64,000 bases of DNA, taken from Sorghum bicolor (lineage: Eukaryota > Streptophyta > Magnoliopsida > Poales > Poaceae). The position numbers and the translations under genes were made by a program. Each line of letters opens with the position of its first letter. Position 1 is the first letter of the stretch. Positions 20,766-33,700 of this stretch are shown piece by piece. Location: NCBI RefSeq assembly GCF_000003195.3, contig NC_012874.2, positions 62,001-126,000 of the forward strand, given 5' to 3'. A model generated the notes under the pieces. That model ran no database searches. It was not told the DNA's origin and worked only from the letters and a program-made list of their open reading frames with translations.

Positions 20766-22692
20766 TGAAAGCCCTAGTTTGGTTTTGGATAATTGATGAA
20801 ACCCTAGTACTAACCTCTATACTGAGTGTGTAGACTTAATGAGGTTGGTATATGCCAAGTGATGGAGCAAGTAATGATCATGGTGATGATGATGATGACC
20901 ACAAGATGATCAAGTGCTCAACTTGGAAAAGAAGAAAGAGAAAAACAAAACCCTATAGAGATCAAGGCAAAGGTAGTGCTTAGGGTTTTGGTTTTGGTGA
21001 TCAAGACACCATAGAGGGTGTGATCACATTTAGAATAGATAGCCGTACTATAAAGAGGGGAATTCTTTGGCTAAGCGGTTATCAAGTGCCACTAGGTGTC
21101 ATTGTTCTTGTGCATGCATTTGGAACCTAGTGAGCTAACTTAACTCCTTTGAAGAAAATGATTGTGAAAGTGCTAACACACGTGCACATGTTGGTTCACA
21201 CATTGTGGTGTTGGCACACTTTGAGAAAGGAGTTGAAGTTTGAAGGGTAGAGAGAGGATGGGTTCCTCTCTCCCTCCCACCGAGCTTGCGAGGCGGGATT
21301 TGGCGCTTTTTGAGAAAATAAAGTGCATATTTTCTATTGCGCCGGTGGGAACTTTGGACAAGTCGCGGGAGTGTTTCTCACCGGACGCTGGCTTCTGGAG
21401 CACCGGACGCTGAGTCTGAGCGTCCGGTGCAGACACTGCTTGGCCCAGCTAGGGTAAGGCACCAGACGACAGGCACCGGACGCAGGCCTGTGCGTCCGGT
21501 GGTACGTGTCCGGTGTGAGGTCCGTTTTGCAGTGCTCCCTGGGTTTAAGACCGGTGAGCACCGGACGGTCCGGTGCTTAGCGTCCGGTGGCCTGCGCGTT
21601 TTGTAGACCTCTCTGTGTTTAAGACCGGTGTGCACCGGACGCGTCCGGTGCCAACTTGCTTAGCGTACGGTGCTCTGCAGGTTACCGTTAGACTCTGACA
21701 CGTGGCTGACTTTGGAGCACCGGACGCAGGTGTTGAGCGTCCGGTGCCCCTTTAAGAGCGTCCGGTGACCCCGTGTTTAGCCCAGTGAAAGAGCCAACGG
21801 CTCTATTTGCTTGAGGGGCTTATAAATAGTTGTTGGCCGGCTTAGAGCTCACCCTCTTGGCATTCTTGATTACTTGACATACTTGTGAGCCTAAGCAAAC
21901 ACCTCCCACTCATCTCCTTCATAGATTATACATCTTTGTGAGATCGGGAGTGATTCCAAGTGCATTTGCTTGAGTAATTGCATCTAGTGGCACTTGAGGA
22001 TCGTTCTAGTTGTGGTTTTCTTGTTACTCTTGGTGGTTGCCACCACCTAGACGGCTTGGAGCAGCGGAGGAGCTTTGGTACGAGTTGGTGATTGTTCGTG
22101 GTCATCTCCCGGTGATTGTGAGGGGTCTTGTACCTTCCCCGGCGGAGAGCCGAAAGGTAACTCTAGTGGATTGCTCGCGTCATTGAGTTACCTCACTTGT
22201 GGGTAGGTTCTTGTGGTGTCCTAGTGAGGACAAGGTTCGTGCTATACCTCTTAGCCACCGAACCACCAAGTGTTGGTCGACACAACGGGGACGTAGCGTG
22301 CCGGCAAGCACGTGAATCTCGGGAGAAAAATTGGTGTCTCAATTGTGTTTGATTGTCATTCTCCCGGTGCTTGATTGTTTATATTGGTGATTGGTTCATC
22401 CCCTACTCGGTGGTATAAATATCTCATCCTCTCTTTTATATTCCCGCAAACTAGAATAGCTTACTTACTTGTATAGAAACTTTAGGTAGCTTTCTAGTTT
22501 AAGTAGTGACATAGCTCTTGTGTGCCTAGTGATTATATCAACTAGAATTGTGAAATAGGTGGCTTGCAAACACCCCTTTAGAGCTAGAGCAAAAAGCTTC
22601 ACTTTGTTATTTACTAACCTCTTGCTCTAGTGAGTTTGTAGAATTTTTAAATAGGCTATTCACTCCCCCTCTAGCCATATTAGGACCTTTCA
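20766..22692. mobile_element. Solo LTR of an LTR retrotransposon, 1.93 kb
   Basis: Starts TGAAAGCCCTAG and ends TAGGACCTTTCA, so it has the TG...CA ends within a six-base inverted terminus (TGAAAG/CTTTCA). An exact 5-bp target duplication GTCGT flanks it (20761-20765 and 22693-22697). No gag or pol is present, so recombination between two LTRs probably left a single copy. 21370-21780 holds ten or more copies of CACCGGACGC or its inverse complement. A TATAAATAG-like box at about 21820-21828 may be the LTR promoter. Superfamily not assigned. Confidence 0.85.
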
Positions 22693-22806
22693 GTCGTGTA
22701 ATTGCCCACCACGTGCATGCAGATCGTAATTGATGCCAATATGCATGCAGATAGTAGTTACTTGTTTTACGAGAGTGCCTACTTTGTCAAAAAAAGTAGA
22801 AAATAT

Positions 22807-23203
22807 AGGGAGTGTTTGGCATTGCTCCACGAACTCTACTCCACAAACTCCACTATAGAGTAGCTCCACAAAAAATTGGAGTTTGTAGAGTACCTCTTTA
22901 GGTGCTTTCACAACTCCACCCTTTTTCCTCAAACTGAGTGCGTAGAGCTAAAATCGCTTAGCTAAAAAACATAGAGCGGAGCTGAAAAACGTGGAGGAGG
23001 GACTGCTCTGCTCCATGTTTTTTAGCTCCGCTCCACGTTTTTTAGCCAAACGGTTTCAGCTCCACGCACTCAGTTCGAGAAAAATAGTAGAGTTGTGAGA
23101 GCACCTAAAGAGGTACTCTACGAACTCTAGTTTTTTGTGGAGCTGCTCCACGGCGAAGTTTATGGAGCAGAGTTCGTGGAGCAGTCCCAAACATAATATC
23201 CCC
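22807..23203. repeat. Long foldback (hairpin-forming MITE-like element), about 400 bp
   Basis: The left arm, for example GCTCCACGAACTCTACTCCA and TAGAGTACCTCTTTAGGTGC, is the inverted complement of the right arm (GCACCTAAAGAGGTACTCTA and GGAGCAGAGTTCGTGGAGCA). The arms run nearly to a centre at about 23000. The ends GGGAGTGTTTGG and CCCAAACATAATATCCC are inverted complements apart from a short insertion. A transcript would fold into one long imperfect hairpin. Confidence 0.8.
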
Positions 23204-25014
23204 ATATTCTAGTTACTATAATAACTAATAACTAGCACGCAAATGTTACAGGCGCATGCAAATGATCTTGTTACGATAATTAGCACGGAAATTTACCACA
23301 AATTGACGCCAAATGGTTTCTATTAATTAACCGGTTACTATAACATCTAAATAATTTTACAATAAAAATAGTTACTATATTTTGAATGTCTGATTGAGTA
23401 GTTACGATAATATGTCTGGTTCACAATACCATAATCTTTTTACTTTTAGATGATTTACTAGAATGTATGATGCCTCCTCACCATAATCTGTTTACTAGAT
23501 TTGTGAATTGGTTACTAGAATCTATGCTTATCTGCCCCTGGTAGTTACGATATTCTATTTACTAGATTTTTGAAAGAATATTTACTAGAATATATGCCTT
23601 TCTAATCCTTGTAGAAAGATTCACGAGAAACTTTTAATTTGATTTACTAAAATATATTTCTGACCATGTAGTTACATAATCTATTTTACGAGATTTCTGC
23701 AAATTATGGAATTGTATGGTTGTGAAAGATAGTTGGTATTTGACAAGTTACACAGCAGGGAAACCAATCTGGATATACATGCAACCAAAAAAAAGTAGTC
23801 TGGACATACATGCAGTGAAAAATCAAGTTAGAGGTTGCAGAGAAAAAAAAGGTGCTCTAAATCATATAGAGCTTCTCCCATGGCTGCGGAATACACATTG
23901 AACACTAACATTTCACATTGTTCAGGGGCTAAACAAACTATGAAAAATAATCATTCAAGAGATATGTGGTTTGCCAACATGAAGATGACCCCCAATACAC
24001 AGCGGCAAGCATGCAAACAGCAGCTGTTGATCCGGTAAAGAATGATGAACTAAATCGCCTCTGCATGACGGCAAGAAAATCGTAGCGAATTTCTACATCT
24101 GCATGAATCTGAGGAATCACAACCTTTAGGTTCTGCATGTAGCTAGATGCCAAATTTCTACTGTGGCATTGCATTGCTCATTGACTGACCTTGCAGACCA
24201 TGGACTGCAAACCGCAAAGAGGAAGGTGAGACGGGTTACTATAGCTGCAATGCTAGTGCCATGGCCAGTTGGTCACCAGGCATTCTATAGGTGCCGGTGT
24301 CGGCGGTGAGGCTGGTGGTGTTGCTCTTTGCACGGACACTTACACGAGTGGGCCGCCATCGCGCATGGCTGGAGCCTGGAGGTGGCCCTCATGACACGCT
24401 GAACGGCAACAGGAGGTCCGCCTAGTCCTAGATCCGACAACGGATAGGGACAACGCCGCAATGCCTCCTATGGCCGAGGCAGTCCGGGAAGCCGGCCAGG
24501 GACGACACGCTCCATGTAGATCGGACCGTGGTGCTACCGAGGTGCGCCATCCGCTGAGGAAGGGAGCATGCTACCGCCATTGGAGCCAAGAAGATATATG
24601 CGCTGGCTGGGCCATCCGCCACCCAGGTGCCTCATGCATGGATCCCCGCAGCAAATCGGCGTCGGGAGCAAGACGACACTACCGAAGGGCACCATCTGCC
24701 CGCTGAGGGCTACGCAATCGTCGCTCGCCGGGCCTGCTATCCGCACGGTGTGGACCTCGCATTGGGTCGCCGTGGGCAAGGACGCGAGCCGCATCGCCGC
24801 CAGGGGCATCGCACGATGGGCTGCACTGTCACCCATCCACGCGTAGAAACGCGTCGTCGCCTCCATGCAAACATGGTTGGCCTGGAGTCACTGTGGCCAT
24901 CGTGTGAGGCTGCTGCCACGAATATGAAGATGCCACCGACGGGACGTAGCCCCCGGTATATTATGCGGGTGCAAAAGGAAACCAACGACTAATTAGCAGA
25001 ATTAATTGCTAGCT
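23204..25014. other. Intergenic stretch without a supported gene
   Basis: 23220-23720 is AT-rich with many TTACTAGA/TTTACTAG repeats of low complexity. 24270-24960 is GC-rich and open on both strands, but its translations show no conserved domain and look like old transposon cargo or a pseudogene. No gene is claimed. Confidence 0.35.
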
Positions 25015-25479
25015 TAGAGCATCTCCAACGGTTTTGTATTTTAACTTTGGCACATGGAGTTTGCCAAGTCTTAAATCAATATGGAAAGAAGAAAAAAAAA
25101 GTTACCTTCAATGATTTGGCAAAATTGAGTTTGCAAAACCCAAAATGTGGACCCGCAGTTATTTTTTAGGCAAAAATTTTCTTCGCGCCATCGACTTGGT
25201 CGAGCGACTTTCTTCGTACGCTATTCCCGGCACCGCCGCCTTCCAATTCCCGGTCGTGTGTGCACTTGAAGGAAGAGAATAGATCAGGACGACGGAGACT
25301 GCTTGCAGCCGCCAGGGCTTCTTGGAATGCAGCTAGCGTACTAGAAGATCAGGACGACGGAGACAACTTCAGCTAGGTCGGGCTAAATCAGCTAGCTGTA
25401 GGGGTTGGTGTACTCTATAGCGTCATTGCTACGTCCTCGTCCTGGACGAGATTCATGTCGCCGACGACTCCATCAACCC

Positions 25480-25780
25480 AACCCTTTCTACAGGCGGATT
25501 GGTGAACCGCCTGCGCTGGATGCCTATGGAAATTTTTTTTTCCACAGACGGGTAACCAAGAACCGCCTATGGAAATGCATTTCTACAAGCGGTACGAATA
25601 GAAATCGTCTGTGAAAAACATTTTCTAAAAAATATGAAATCGGCTTTTAAAAATAGAAATAATTTTTTCCACAGGCGGATAACTAAGAACCGCCTGTGGA
25701 AATGTATTTCTACAAGCGGTTTCGGTTATGTCAACCGCCTATAGAAATGCATTTCCACAGACGGTTCTCTTAGCCAGAAA
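25480..25780. repeat. CACTA-like subterminal repeat cluster
   Basis: Repeated, alternately oriented copies of a unit like CCACAGGCGGATAACTAAGA and ACCGCCTGTGGAAATG occur at about 25487, 25541, 25585, 25670, 25697, 25731 and 25760. Such inverted arrays next to the ends are a hallmark of grass CACTA transposons. No CACTA terminus was found, so this is a fragment. An unrelated MITE-like end (GAGCATCTCCAACGG) lies at 25016. Confidence 0.5.
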
Positions 25781-26048
25781 ATATGAAATCAGTTTTTAAA
25801 AATAGAAAAAAAAATATTTTAATCCCAGCAAAGGCTCACTGGCTAATCGCCCGCCTGTCTCCGTCGAAGTCGCAAGTCGCGCATTTTTTTTGCGCAAAAT
25901 CGTGTGCTACGCGGCCGGTGGGATTCGAACCTGAGATCTACAATTTCACCACATGGATCTTTTCGTTTTTTTCTCCTAAATTTTGACATCATGGTTTCTC
26001 CCTTTTTTCACCCCTCTAATTATGTAGTGGATTGTTGGCATACTAATG

Positions 26049-26317
26049 CTCCCCCTCTAACTATAAACAAAGTCGTTTTGAATAAAGTTTAGGTTAAACA
26101 TTAGAAATATAAATTATGAATAACTTTTAAGTTGTTGAGTTTGGAAATATAAAAATCATATGAATAGATTTGCTTTAAAAAATACTTTCATAAAAATATA
26201 CATATATTATTTTTTTGATAATTTTTTTTAATAAAAATAAGAAGTCATATAGATATAGTTAGGTTTCCGAAACCGTATCGTTGTTCTAAACGACTTTCTT
26301 TATAAATATGGAGGGAG
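26049..26317. mobile_element. Stowaway-type MITE, 269 bp, diverged
   Basis: Left CTCCCCCTCTAACTATAAAC then AAAGTCGTTTTGAA; right TTCTAAACGACTTTCTTTAT then AAATATGGAGGGAG. These are inverted complements with some mismatches. TA follows the right end; the left flank is no longer TA. Confidence 0.65.
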
Positions 26318-26940
26318 TATTGTTGAGTGAAGCATAATTAATACAAGTAGAAAGACTCACGTTTGATCCCGGTCTTGTGCTATAGCTAAACCATCTCCCT
26401 CTGCAATCTCTCTTTTTTCCTAATAATGCTCCTCCTTCCATCGATGGGAGGGGGATGGCGCAGGCTAGGATGCTTTTGCGTCCAAGGACAAGGAGTGGAG
26501 GCTGCCGACCTGGCGTGTATGAATTGAGCAAACGACTCTTCCATGTTGAGGCCCACCCTGGCCTGTTGGGCCGGCCCAATTATAGTATTTCCTCAGTCCT
26601 TTCTCTCGTCTTCCAACAAGTTATGTTTACAAAATGGGGAGGAAAAAAAAAATCAATTTTACCTCTTTGAACTGTTCTTGAAGTCTGAACTCGAAAACTG
26701 GGTAGACTTTTAAAACCATTCATTTTATCTTCTTAACTCGATTATAGGTGGTTTTCAAAAGTGTTTGTGTCTTATCTTTTTTATTTATTTTGTCTGGACA
26801 TTTAAAAAATTATAGAAAAGTTATAAAATATAAAATTCAATTTTGTTGGACTTTACATGGATAGATCTACATATTAAACATATAATTTCGTTGGAATTCA
26901 ATTTTATAATAAGGAAGGAAGTTGAATCCCACATACTCGC
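26318..26940. other. Upstream flank of the CNOT4-type gene
   Basis: AT-rich DNA with no gene recognised. The promoter of the downstream gene must lie at its right end. The probable transcript start is between 26930 and 27000, judging from the change to CT-rich leader sequence. Confidence 0.3.
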
Positions 26941-26999
26941 GGTCACAGGCTCACAGCACAAGGAAGGAAGGCCACAGAGAATCCATCCCTAGCACGCCA

Positions 27000-27712
27000 C
27001 GCAGGCCCTCCCTCCCTCCCTCCCTCCCTCCTTCTTCTTCTTCTTCCTCTACTACCCCCGGCAGGGCAGGCACACCGCATCCTTGCCTGTCTACAGCGAG
27101 AGCCCGCGCACCCCCCCCAACCCAACCCAAGCCAACCACAAGGAACAAGTCGGAGTTCAACCTTGGCTTGAATCCCCTCCTCCGCTCGCCCTCCTGCTTG
27201 ATCCGCCGCCGCCGCCGCCCACTCCTCCCTCTCCCTCTAGGGTTCCCTCGAATCGCGCAATCGGAGACCCACGGCCCGCCCTCCAATGTGAGTTCCTCTC
27301 CTACCCGCTACTCCACTGCCTCGATTCACTACAATCTCATGGCGATTTCACCGCCCCGCCCTCTTCTTCTCTAATTACTGCTGCTGTTATTAATATTACT
27401 CCGTCGTGTAGCAGACCAATCAGGTGGAATTTACGACTATCATACGTTTCTGCCGATAGATTTAAAGTTGGATGGCTGATTTGATAGAATCGGGCAACGT
27501 TCGATGCCCTCTCTGTCTTGTACACTTTCAATCAGTGTCCCATGTATCACCCAAATATTTGGGATCTCAAGTTCCTGATATGCTACTGTACCTTAACGAT
27601 TGATTCATTGGTTCATGTCTTGTCTGTTTGAGTCTGGGCCGTCTTCTTATTCTTCTGCATGAATACTACTACTTGGGTAACGCCGGGTGACTTCCAATCC
27701 ACCAGGACGACC
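27000..27712 (+). promoter_or_regulatory. Spliced 5' leader of the CNOT4-type gene
   Basis: CT-rich leader with (CCCT)n at 27009-27030 and (CTT)n at 27031-27046. A donor CCAAT|GTGAGT at 27287/27288 and an acceptor CCACCAG|GACGACC just before the ATG indicate an intron of about 420 bp in the 5' UTR. Introns in this position often enhance plant gene expression; that effect here is inference. Confidence 0.5.
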
Positions 27713-30700
27713 ATGAGTGACGATGGCGACCGCACCTGCCCGCTCTGTGCTGAGGAGATGGACATCACTGACCAGCAGCTCAAGCCATGCAAATGCGGCT
27801 ACGATGTATGTCTACCGATCATCCTCCTATCCTATCAGCTTGCAGCCCGCCTTTGCCTGCGTTATGCACCATCATCATCTAATAATAACTGTCGCTTCAC
27901 TCTGCAGATTTGTGTTTGGTGCTGGCACCACATCATAGACATGGCTGAGAAGGAGGAAACAGAGGGCCGCTGCCCTGCATGCCGCACACGCTATGACAAG
28001 GATAGGATTGTCAAGATGGCTGCCACTTGTGACAGGTCCGTCGCAATGCTTCTCTTCTTAACAATCAATTTCTGTTTTACTTCAACAGACTGACTACAAC
28101 ATTTGCGATTGATTACCCTTTTATATACAATGGGAAATAGGAATAGGTAGAACCATCTGTCAAAGTTGACCTTGCCACTAGGTATCTCAAACTTACCTTT
28201 ACATTAATGATGGAAGCAGGACAGTGGCAGAGAAAAATGTAGAGAAGAAGCACAAGACCCAAAAGGTTAAGCCAAAGGCAGCACCACCACCAACAACAAT
28301 GTCAACCGTAGAATCTAAGAAGCATCTGGCTAGTGTCAGGGTTATCCAGAGAAATCTGGTGTACATAATTGGGCTCCCTGCGCATTTATGCAACGAGAGC
28401 GTGAGTTCACATCCAGATTTGTCCAAGTTTTGTGTGATATGTTTAAACTTTATTTCTCATACCAACTCTACTATTATTTCCTGTTTAGGTACTTGAGCGC
28501 AGGGAATACTTTGGTCAATATGGGAAAGTTTTGAAGGTTTCAGTTTCCCGTCCAACTGGGCCTCCCTCGCAGGCATCAGCAAACAGCAATATTAGTGTGT
28601 ATGTCTCTTTGAACCGTAAGCTGTACATGCATGATCTGTTCATACTTCATACGCAGTTAGATTTCTACTTTCAGTACTGGTCAACTAGTCTGATGGTATA
28701 TCAAATAATGACCACTTCTTCTATGCAATTGCATGTTTCAAGTTTCTAATGCTTCCTTGCAATACCGGACCATTGGTATTATAAAAAAAGTAAATATAGA
28801 CTTCAATCTTGTTACATGGTTTTCCAGTGAACTTGGTGAAAATGTGATAATTAGGTCCATATCCTTGCAAGTAGCTCAGTCATTTAAGTTTGATTTGAAC
28901 TACTTAGCAGTGTGATTTGCCGCCTGCAGCCTCTTGATTTGCATAGGCGTGCTTGAAAGTAACATTTGTGTCATCATTGCCAACATTAGGATATGTATTG
29001 TATTATTGGCATGAAATTCAAAGAATCAGATATATGCAAGGTATCTGTTTCTGGGCTAAGCTCAGATCTTAATCCTGCATGTGCAGATATAGATGGAATT
29101 CATCTCTTAATGAAATGCCTAATTTTCTTGGTTTGGGTACTCTACATTCTTCTCCTGGGATGTGTTTTTTTAGTTTCTGGGTGATTTCTCTTTGAAATTC
29201 CAAGATAGTGTTTGAAACTGTGTTATGCTGGAAATTTGCATTGTTTATTATTTACCAGAATTGAGTCAGGGATTATCATTAAGACACGAACCAAAATGGC
29301 CTATTTTTTTCTAGTGTGGAAATTGCTGTGTACATTGAAATGTGCATGCTTGCAACATGTCTAATATGGATTGTATTTGAGTGATCTTTTTGTTAAAACA
29401 TGTGAAATTAGGGTTCTAGTCTTCTAGAACACACACTGTTCCTCATCTTTAATTTCTCCACATAATTCTTACATGTGTTGATATGTTCCTATTACTCCTT
29501 GGTTTAGATATCTTTATATGTACATGCTGTTACATGAACCAATTAGTTTTTCCCTGAAGAGATTATGCAACCTACTGATTTGTTGAGGATCTAGTAATCA
29601 TGGTCCTAAACTAAGAACCATTGATGTTATTTTCATGTTGTCGCAACAAGTTATTCCATCAAGTCACAGATAAGTGACCTTTTGCGCCGTGTGCAGTCTA
29701 AGTGTTTAAACATTGATCATCAACACCTCTTGACATAGTTAGATTGAATATGTGAAAATGATATGAGCATATCTGTCTCGAATAGTAGTTGCATAATGTT
29801 ATGATATTTCTGTACTTTGTAATTATTGCAAGCAATGGAAACTAGCAGTCAAAGGTACACATTAATGACGGTGGACATCTTATTTGTGATGGTAGATACA
29901 TAATTTCTGTTTGTGTAAGAGTTAGATACAGAATTTCTGCTCACTCTTAAGCATTGATGGATTCTTGTCAAACGTGTACAGGTATATTACTTATGCAAAA
30001 GAAGAAGAGGCCATCCGGTGTATTCAAGCTGTGCACAATTTTGTCTTGGAAGGGAAAGTGTTAAGGTGAGTTTCTATATTTTGTTCTCTTTAAGTTTTGC
30101 ACAACATAGTAACTCAAATGGTTGTCGACTGTTGCAGGGCATGCTTTGGTACTACGAAGTATTGCCATGCATGGCTGCGAAACATGGTACAATTGTTGCT
30201 TCGTTCTGATATCTTCATTTCCTTATTAGTACTTACTCTACTACCCAATTCACTTATCCTGAATGTTTCTTGTCTTTTCTCAGACATGTGGGAATCCAGA
30301 TTGTCTCTATTTGCATGATGTAGGCAGTCAGGAGGATAGTTTTACAAAAGATGAGATCATCTCAGCATATACGAGGTAGTACTGAGCTATTTTAACATAT
30401 GTTGTGGAACCTTAGTTTCTTGTTCTGCTTCCTTATTCATTTTAGCCCTAACTCATGTGCTAGTCCTGGCTATCACTTTCCTTCACTGTCTAAACTACTT
30501 GTACTCGCATTGCCTTTTTGAAAACACCATTTATTTTCCACTTTTGGATATAGTAGCTAATCCCTTGAAGCCATACAAGCAAAGTCTTACTATGTATGAG
30601 CTGTTGGTGTTCTATGTGGGTTTATTTACAAAAACATGTCTTCTTCAATGTCGATGCGTATTATATTAAGTGTTGCTTTGATGAACTCATCCCTATGCAA

Positions 30701-33700
30701 AATTTTATTGTGTATAAGCTGTTGGTGTCTTTGTAAGTTGATTTAGAAAAAAGTGTGCGTGCTTCATATATTAAAGTACTGCTTTGATGAACTTTGTGCT
30801 AAAACAGTTTTTATAGTTTGAATTGCTACTTTTCATTCACTCTTCTACATTCCTGTCAGGACTAGAGTCCCCCAGATGGCATCTAGTGTTTCACAAAGAC
30901 GCACAGGCACTGTGTTGCCTCCTCCAGGAGATGATTTCTCTTACAGTGCGGTGGTTTCAGCCAAGCATACATTCAAGAATGGAACACTCGTATGTTCTCT
31001 ATGCTGAAAATTCAAAGTGCATTGGAGGACATGCCATTTTTTTAGAACTTAATGCTGCTTTCTAGTCTAGGTTTAATCGCTGATATTTCATCATGTTTTG
31101 GCTTGCATACTCCATTAACTGGCCACCATCTGTGCAGAATACCACCAACCAGCCCAGACTTTCACCTCCAAACAGTAGTTCTGGGAGGTCCACACTTCCA
31201 CCAGCTGCCTCATGGTATGGTACCTCTAAAAGTCTTCTTCTACCTTTTTGCTATGCATTGAAGCTGAGGACTGTGTTACTGACTTTTTTCCCCTTTTTTA
31301 TGTGCAGGGGGCAGCGTGATTTGACTGCCAGGACAACAGCTACTGGGGCGACATCATCACAATCTCATACAAAACCTAAATCAGAATCACAGAGTAATCC
31401 ATTTTCAAGTTCTTCAGTAATTTCCAGTACAAAAACACCCTCTTCGTGGAATGATGATACAAGTACAGCAACAAAAATGTCTGAAGGACAGCAAGTGTCA
31501 GAAAAAGAGTCTAAAACCTTGCAGCCGTATAAGCCTGGTATTTCAAAGGAAACACAAGCTCTATCATCACTTGAGTCATCACTGGACATAGATTTCTCGA
31601 CAATACCTTCAGCTTGGAATGACGATGACATTGTAGTATCAGATGGGATGTCAAAAGGAAGCGATGAAAATCAAGTTGCAAATGAAAATGGCAAGCTAAC
31701 CCATCCAGCATCTAAGTCACTGGTTTTATCTAAGAAAGACATAACGATGAACAACATTACCAGCAAAAGTCCTTCAGATGTATCAAGTCTAGCAATATCT
31801 AAATCAGATGTAAGTACGAGTGATGGTGACCACTCACTTACAAATATTACTCCTAAAAGCCTTACTTCAAATGCCACAGACTGCCAATCTAGTCATGCTG
31901 CTGGGGAGAAAATATTGGAGGACATTGCATCCAGGAACACTGAAATGGAGAAGCTATCTGCTCAGATACGTTCAGTAAAATTAGGTGGCAACAATGATAT
32001 TCAGAGTATGGCAGGAAATCAGCAATCAGATTCAGATGTAATGTCATGCACACCTGTTGATGTGCCCATGGATCAGAATTTTGACAAAGACCAATCTCAT
32101 CTCAATCTTAATGAGCTCTTCTTACCTTCAGAAAATAAGGATACTATTCTTTCTTGTCAATATAGTTCTGATAAGCGTCTTTCGAGTTCAGAGCCGCAAA
32201 ATTGTAGTGTGGCTTCTTTAAATGATACAGTAGATTCTACAATGCTCACTGACAAACTTCAGAGTATACTACTGGATGGTTCAAAGCAACCATCATATTC
32301 GTCATTTGCCCAATTTCCTAGTACGTTGGATAGTTCATTGTGGAATGATACAGAAAGTAACCCTGCATTGACGATTGGCACTAGAGCTTCCCTGACAGGG
32401 TTTTCTTCAATAAATAACACTTATGTCTTGCCAAATGGAGGACAAGATGGGCTAGGGACTGTATATACACATGGTAATGTTTCCGGATATCCTGGAATAG
32501 GAAGTCATCAGCATACAGCAATGGGTTCAGATAGTATAGGAGGTTTTGACAAGACCATAAGTGTAAATAAGGATGAGAGCAGAATAATTTCTGATATGTT
32601 GTCGTCAGAGTTTAATCCATGGGATGATTCATATTCGACTGCTAACAATTTTGTTAGGATGCTTAGGGAATCCGAAAATAATGATGTTCATTTCACTGCA
32701 CCTTCGTGGAAATCAGTAACTGGGAGCAAAGAGTCCAGATTTTCATTTGCTAGACAGGATAACCAAGGAAACTTGTTAGATTCATCTCTCAGAAACTGTG
32801 GTACTGGTACTGAGCAGAATTTCAGTTTGCTGCCCCAGAATTCTCGAGGAAATATTTACCAGAATGGCCTTGCATTCCAATCTCTAGAAAATGATTTTTC
32901 CAATAGCTACTCTCTTGGTGTATTAGATATGGCAACTGCTGGTGAGTACAATGATACCTTTTCACTATTTTGCCTGACTGAGCAGAAATAGGCACTGTAA
33001 ATCGAAAAAAAAAGAGAGAGAATGATAGACACTGTAATTGAATGAACTTGTTTCTGTGTGCTGCACTTATTTTTCATTCAGTATTGATGAAGATATTCTG
33101 ACTCATGCAAATAGATTGTTGATCTGTTGGTGCTTATTATGTGATTTTTATGTTTACCAGTGATAAGTTTATGTGCTTACGAAGGATTTGCTTTCTCAGG
33201 TACATCGAGGTCTAAAATATCTGCACCCCCAGGATTTTCAGCACCAGCAAGAGCCCCCCCTCCTGGATTTTCTTCTGCATTTCCATCGCAGGATAGTTTG
33301 AACCCCACTCCTGGGTTTCCTTCTGGAATTTCGTCTCATGATGGGTCTATCCCCCTTCCTAGATTTTCTGCATTCTCTTCTGGAATTTCAGCTCAGGAAG
33401 TGTCTAAGCCCCCTACTAGACTGCCTTCTCCATTTTCTTCTGGTTTTTCATCTCAGGATGGACCTAACACCTCTTCTAGGTTCCCTTCTGCATTTTCTTC
33501 TGGACTTCCATCACATGATGGCCCTAATCCCCCTTCTAGATTTCCTTCTGCATTTTCTTCTGGATTTTCATCACAGGATGGGTCTAATCAGTCATATGGC
33601 TCAACATACCAAGGTTTGTTTCCTGTCTCAATATTTTTTTTCTTGTTTTCCTATAACTAGTTTGATTTCTCATGCCTTTTGTGGTTCTTCACAGACAATC

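Noticed and set aside
24428..24992. GC-rich overlapping frames on both strands
   Set aside because: All of similar length in several frames, with no recognisable domain, splice pattern or start context. More likely transposon cargo or chance than a gene.
25905..25935. Possible tRNA T-arm (GGTGGGATTCGAACCTGAG)
   Set aside because: The minus strand has a GGTTCGAATCC-type T-loop, but no matching acceptor stem, D-arm or anticodon arm is found around it. Similar sequence is common near CACTA repeats.
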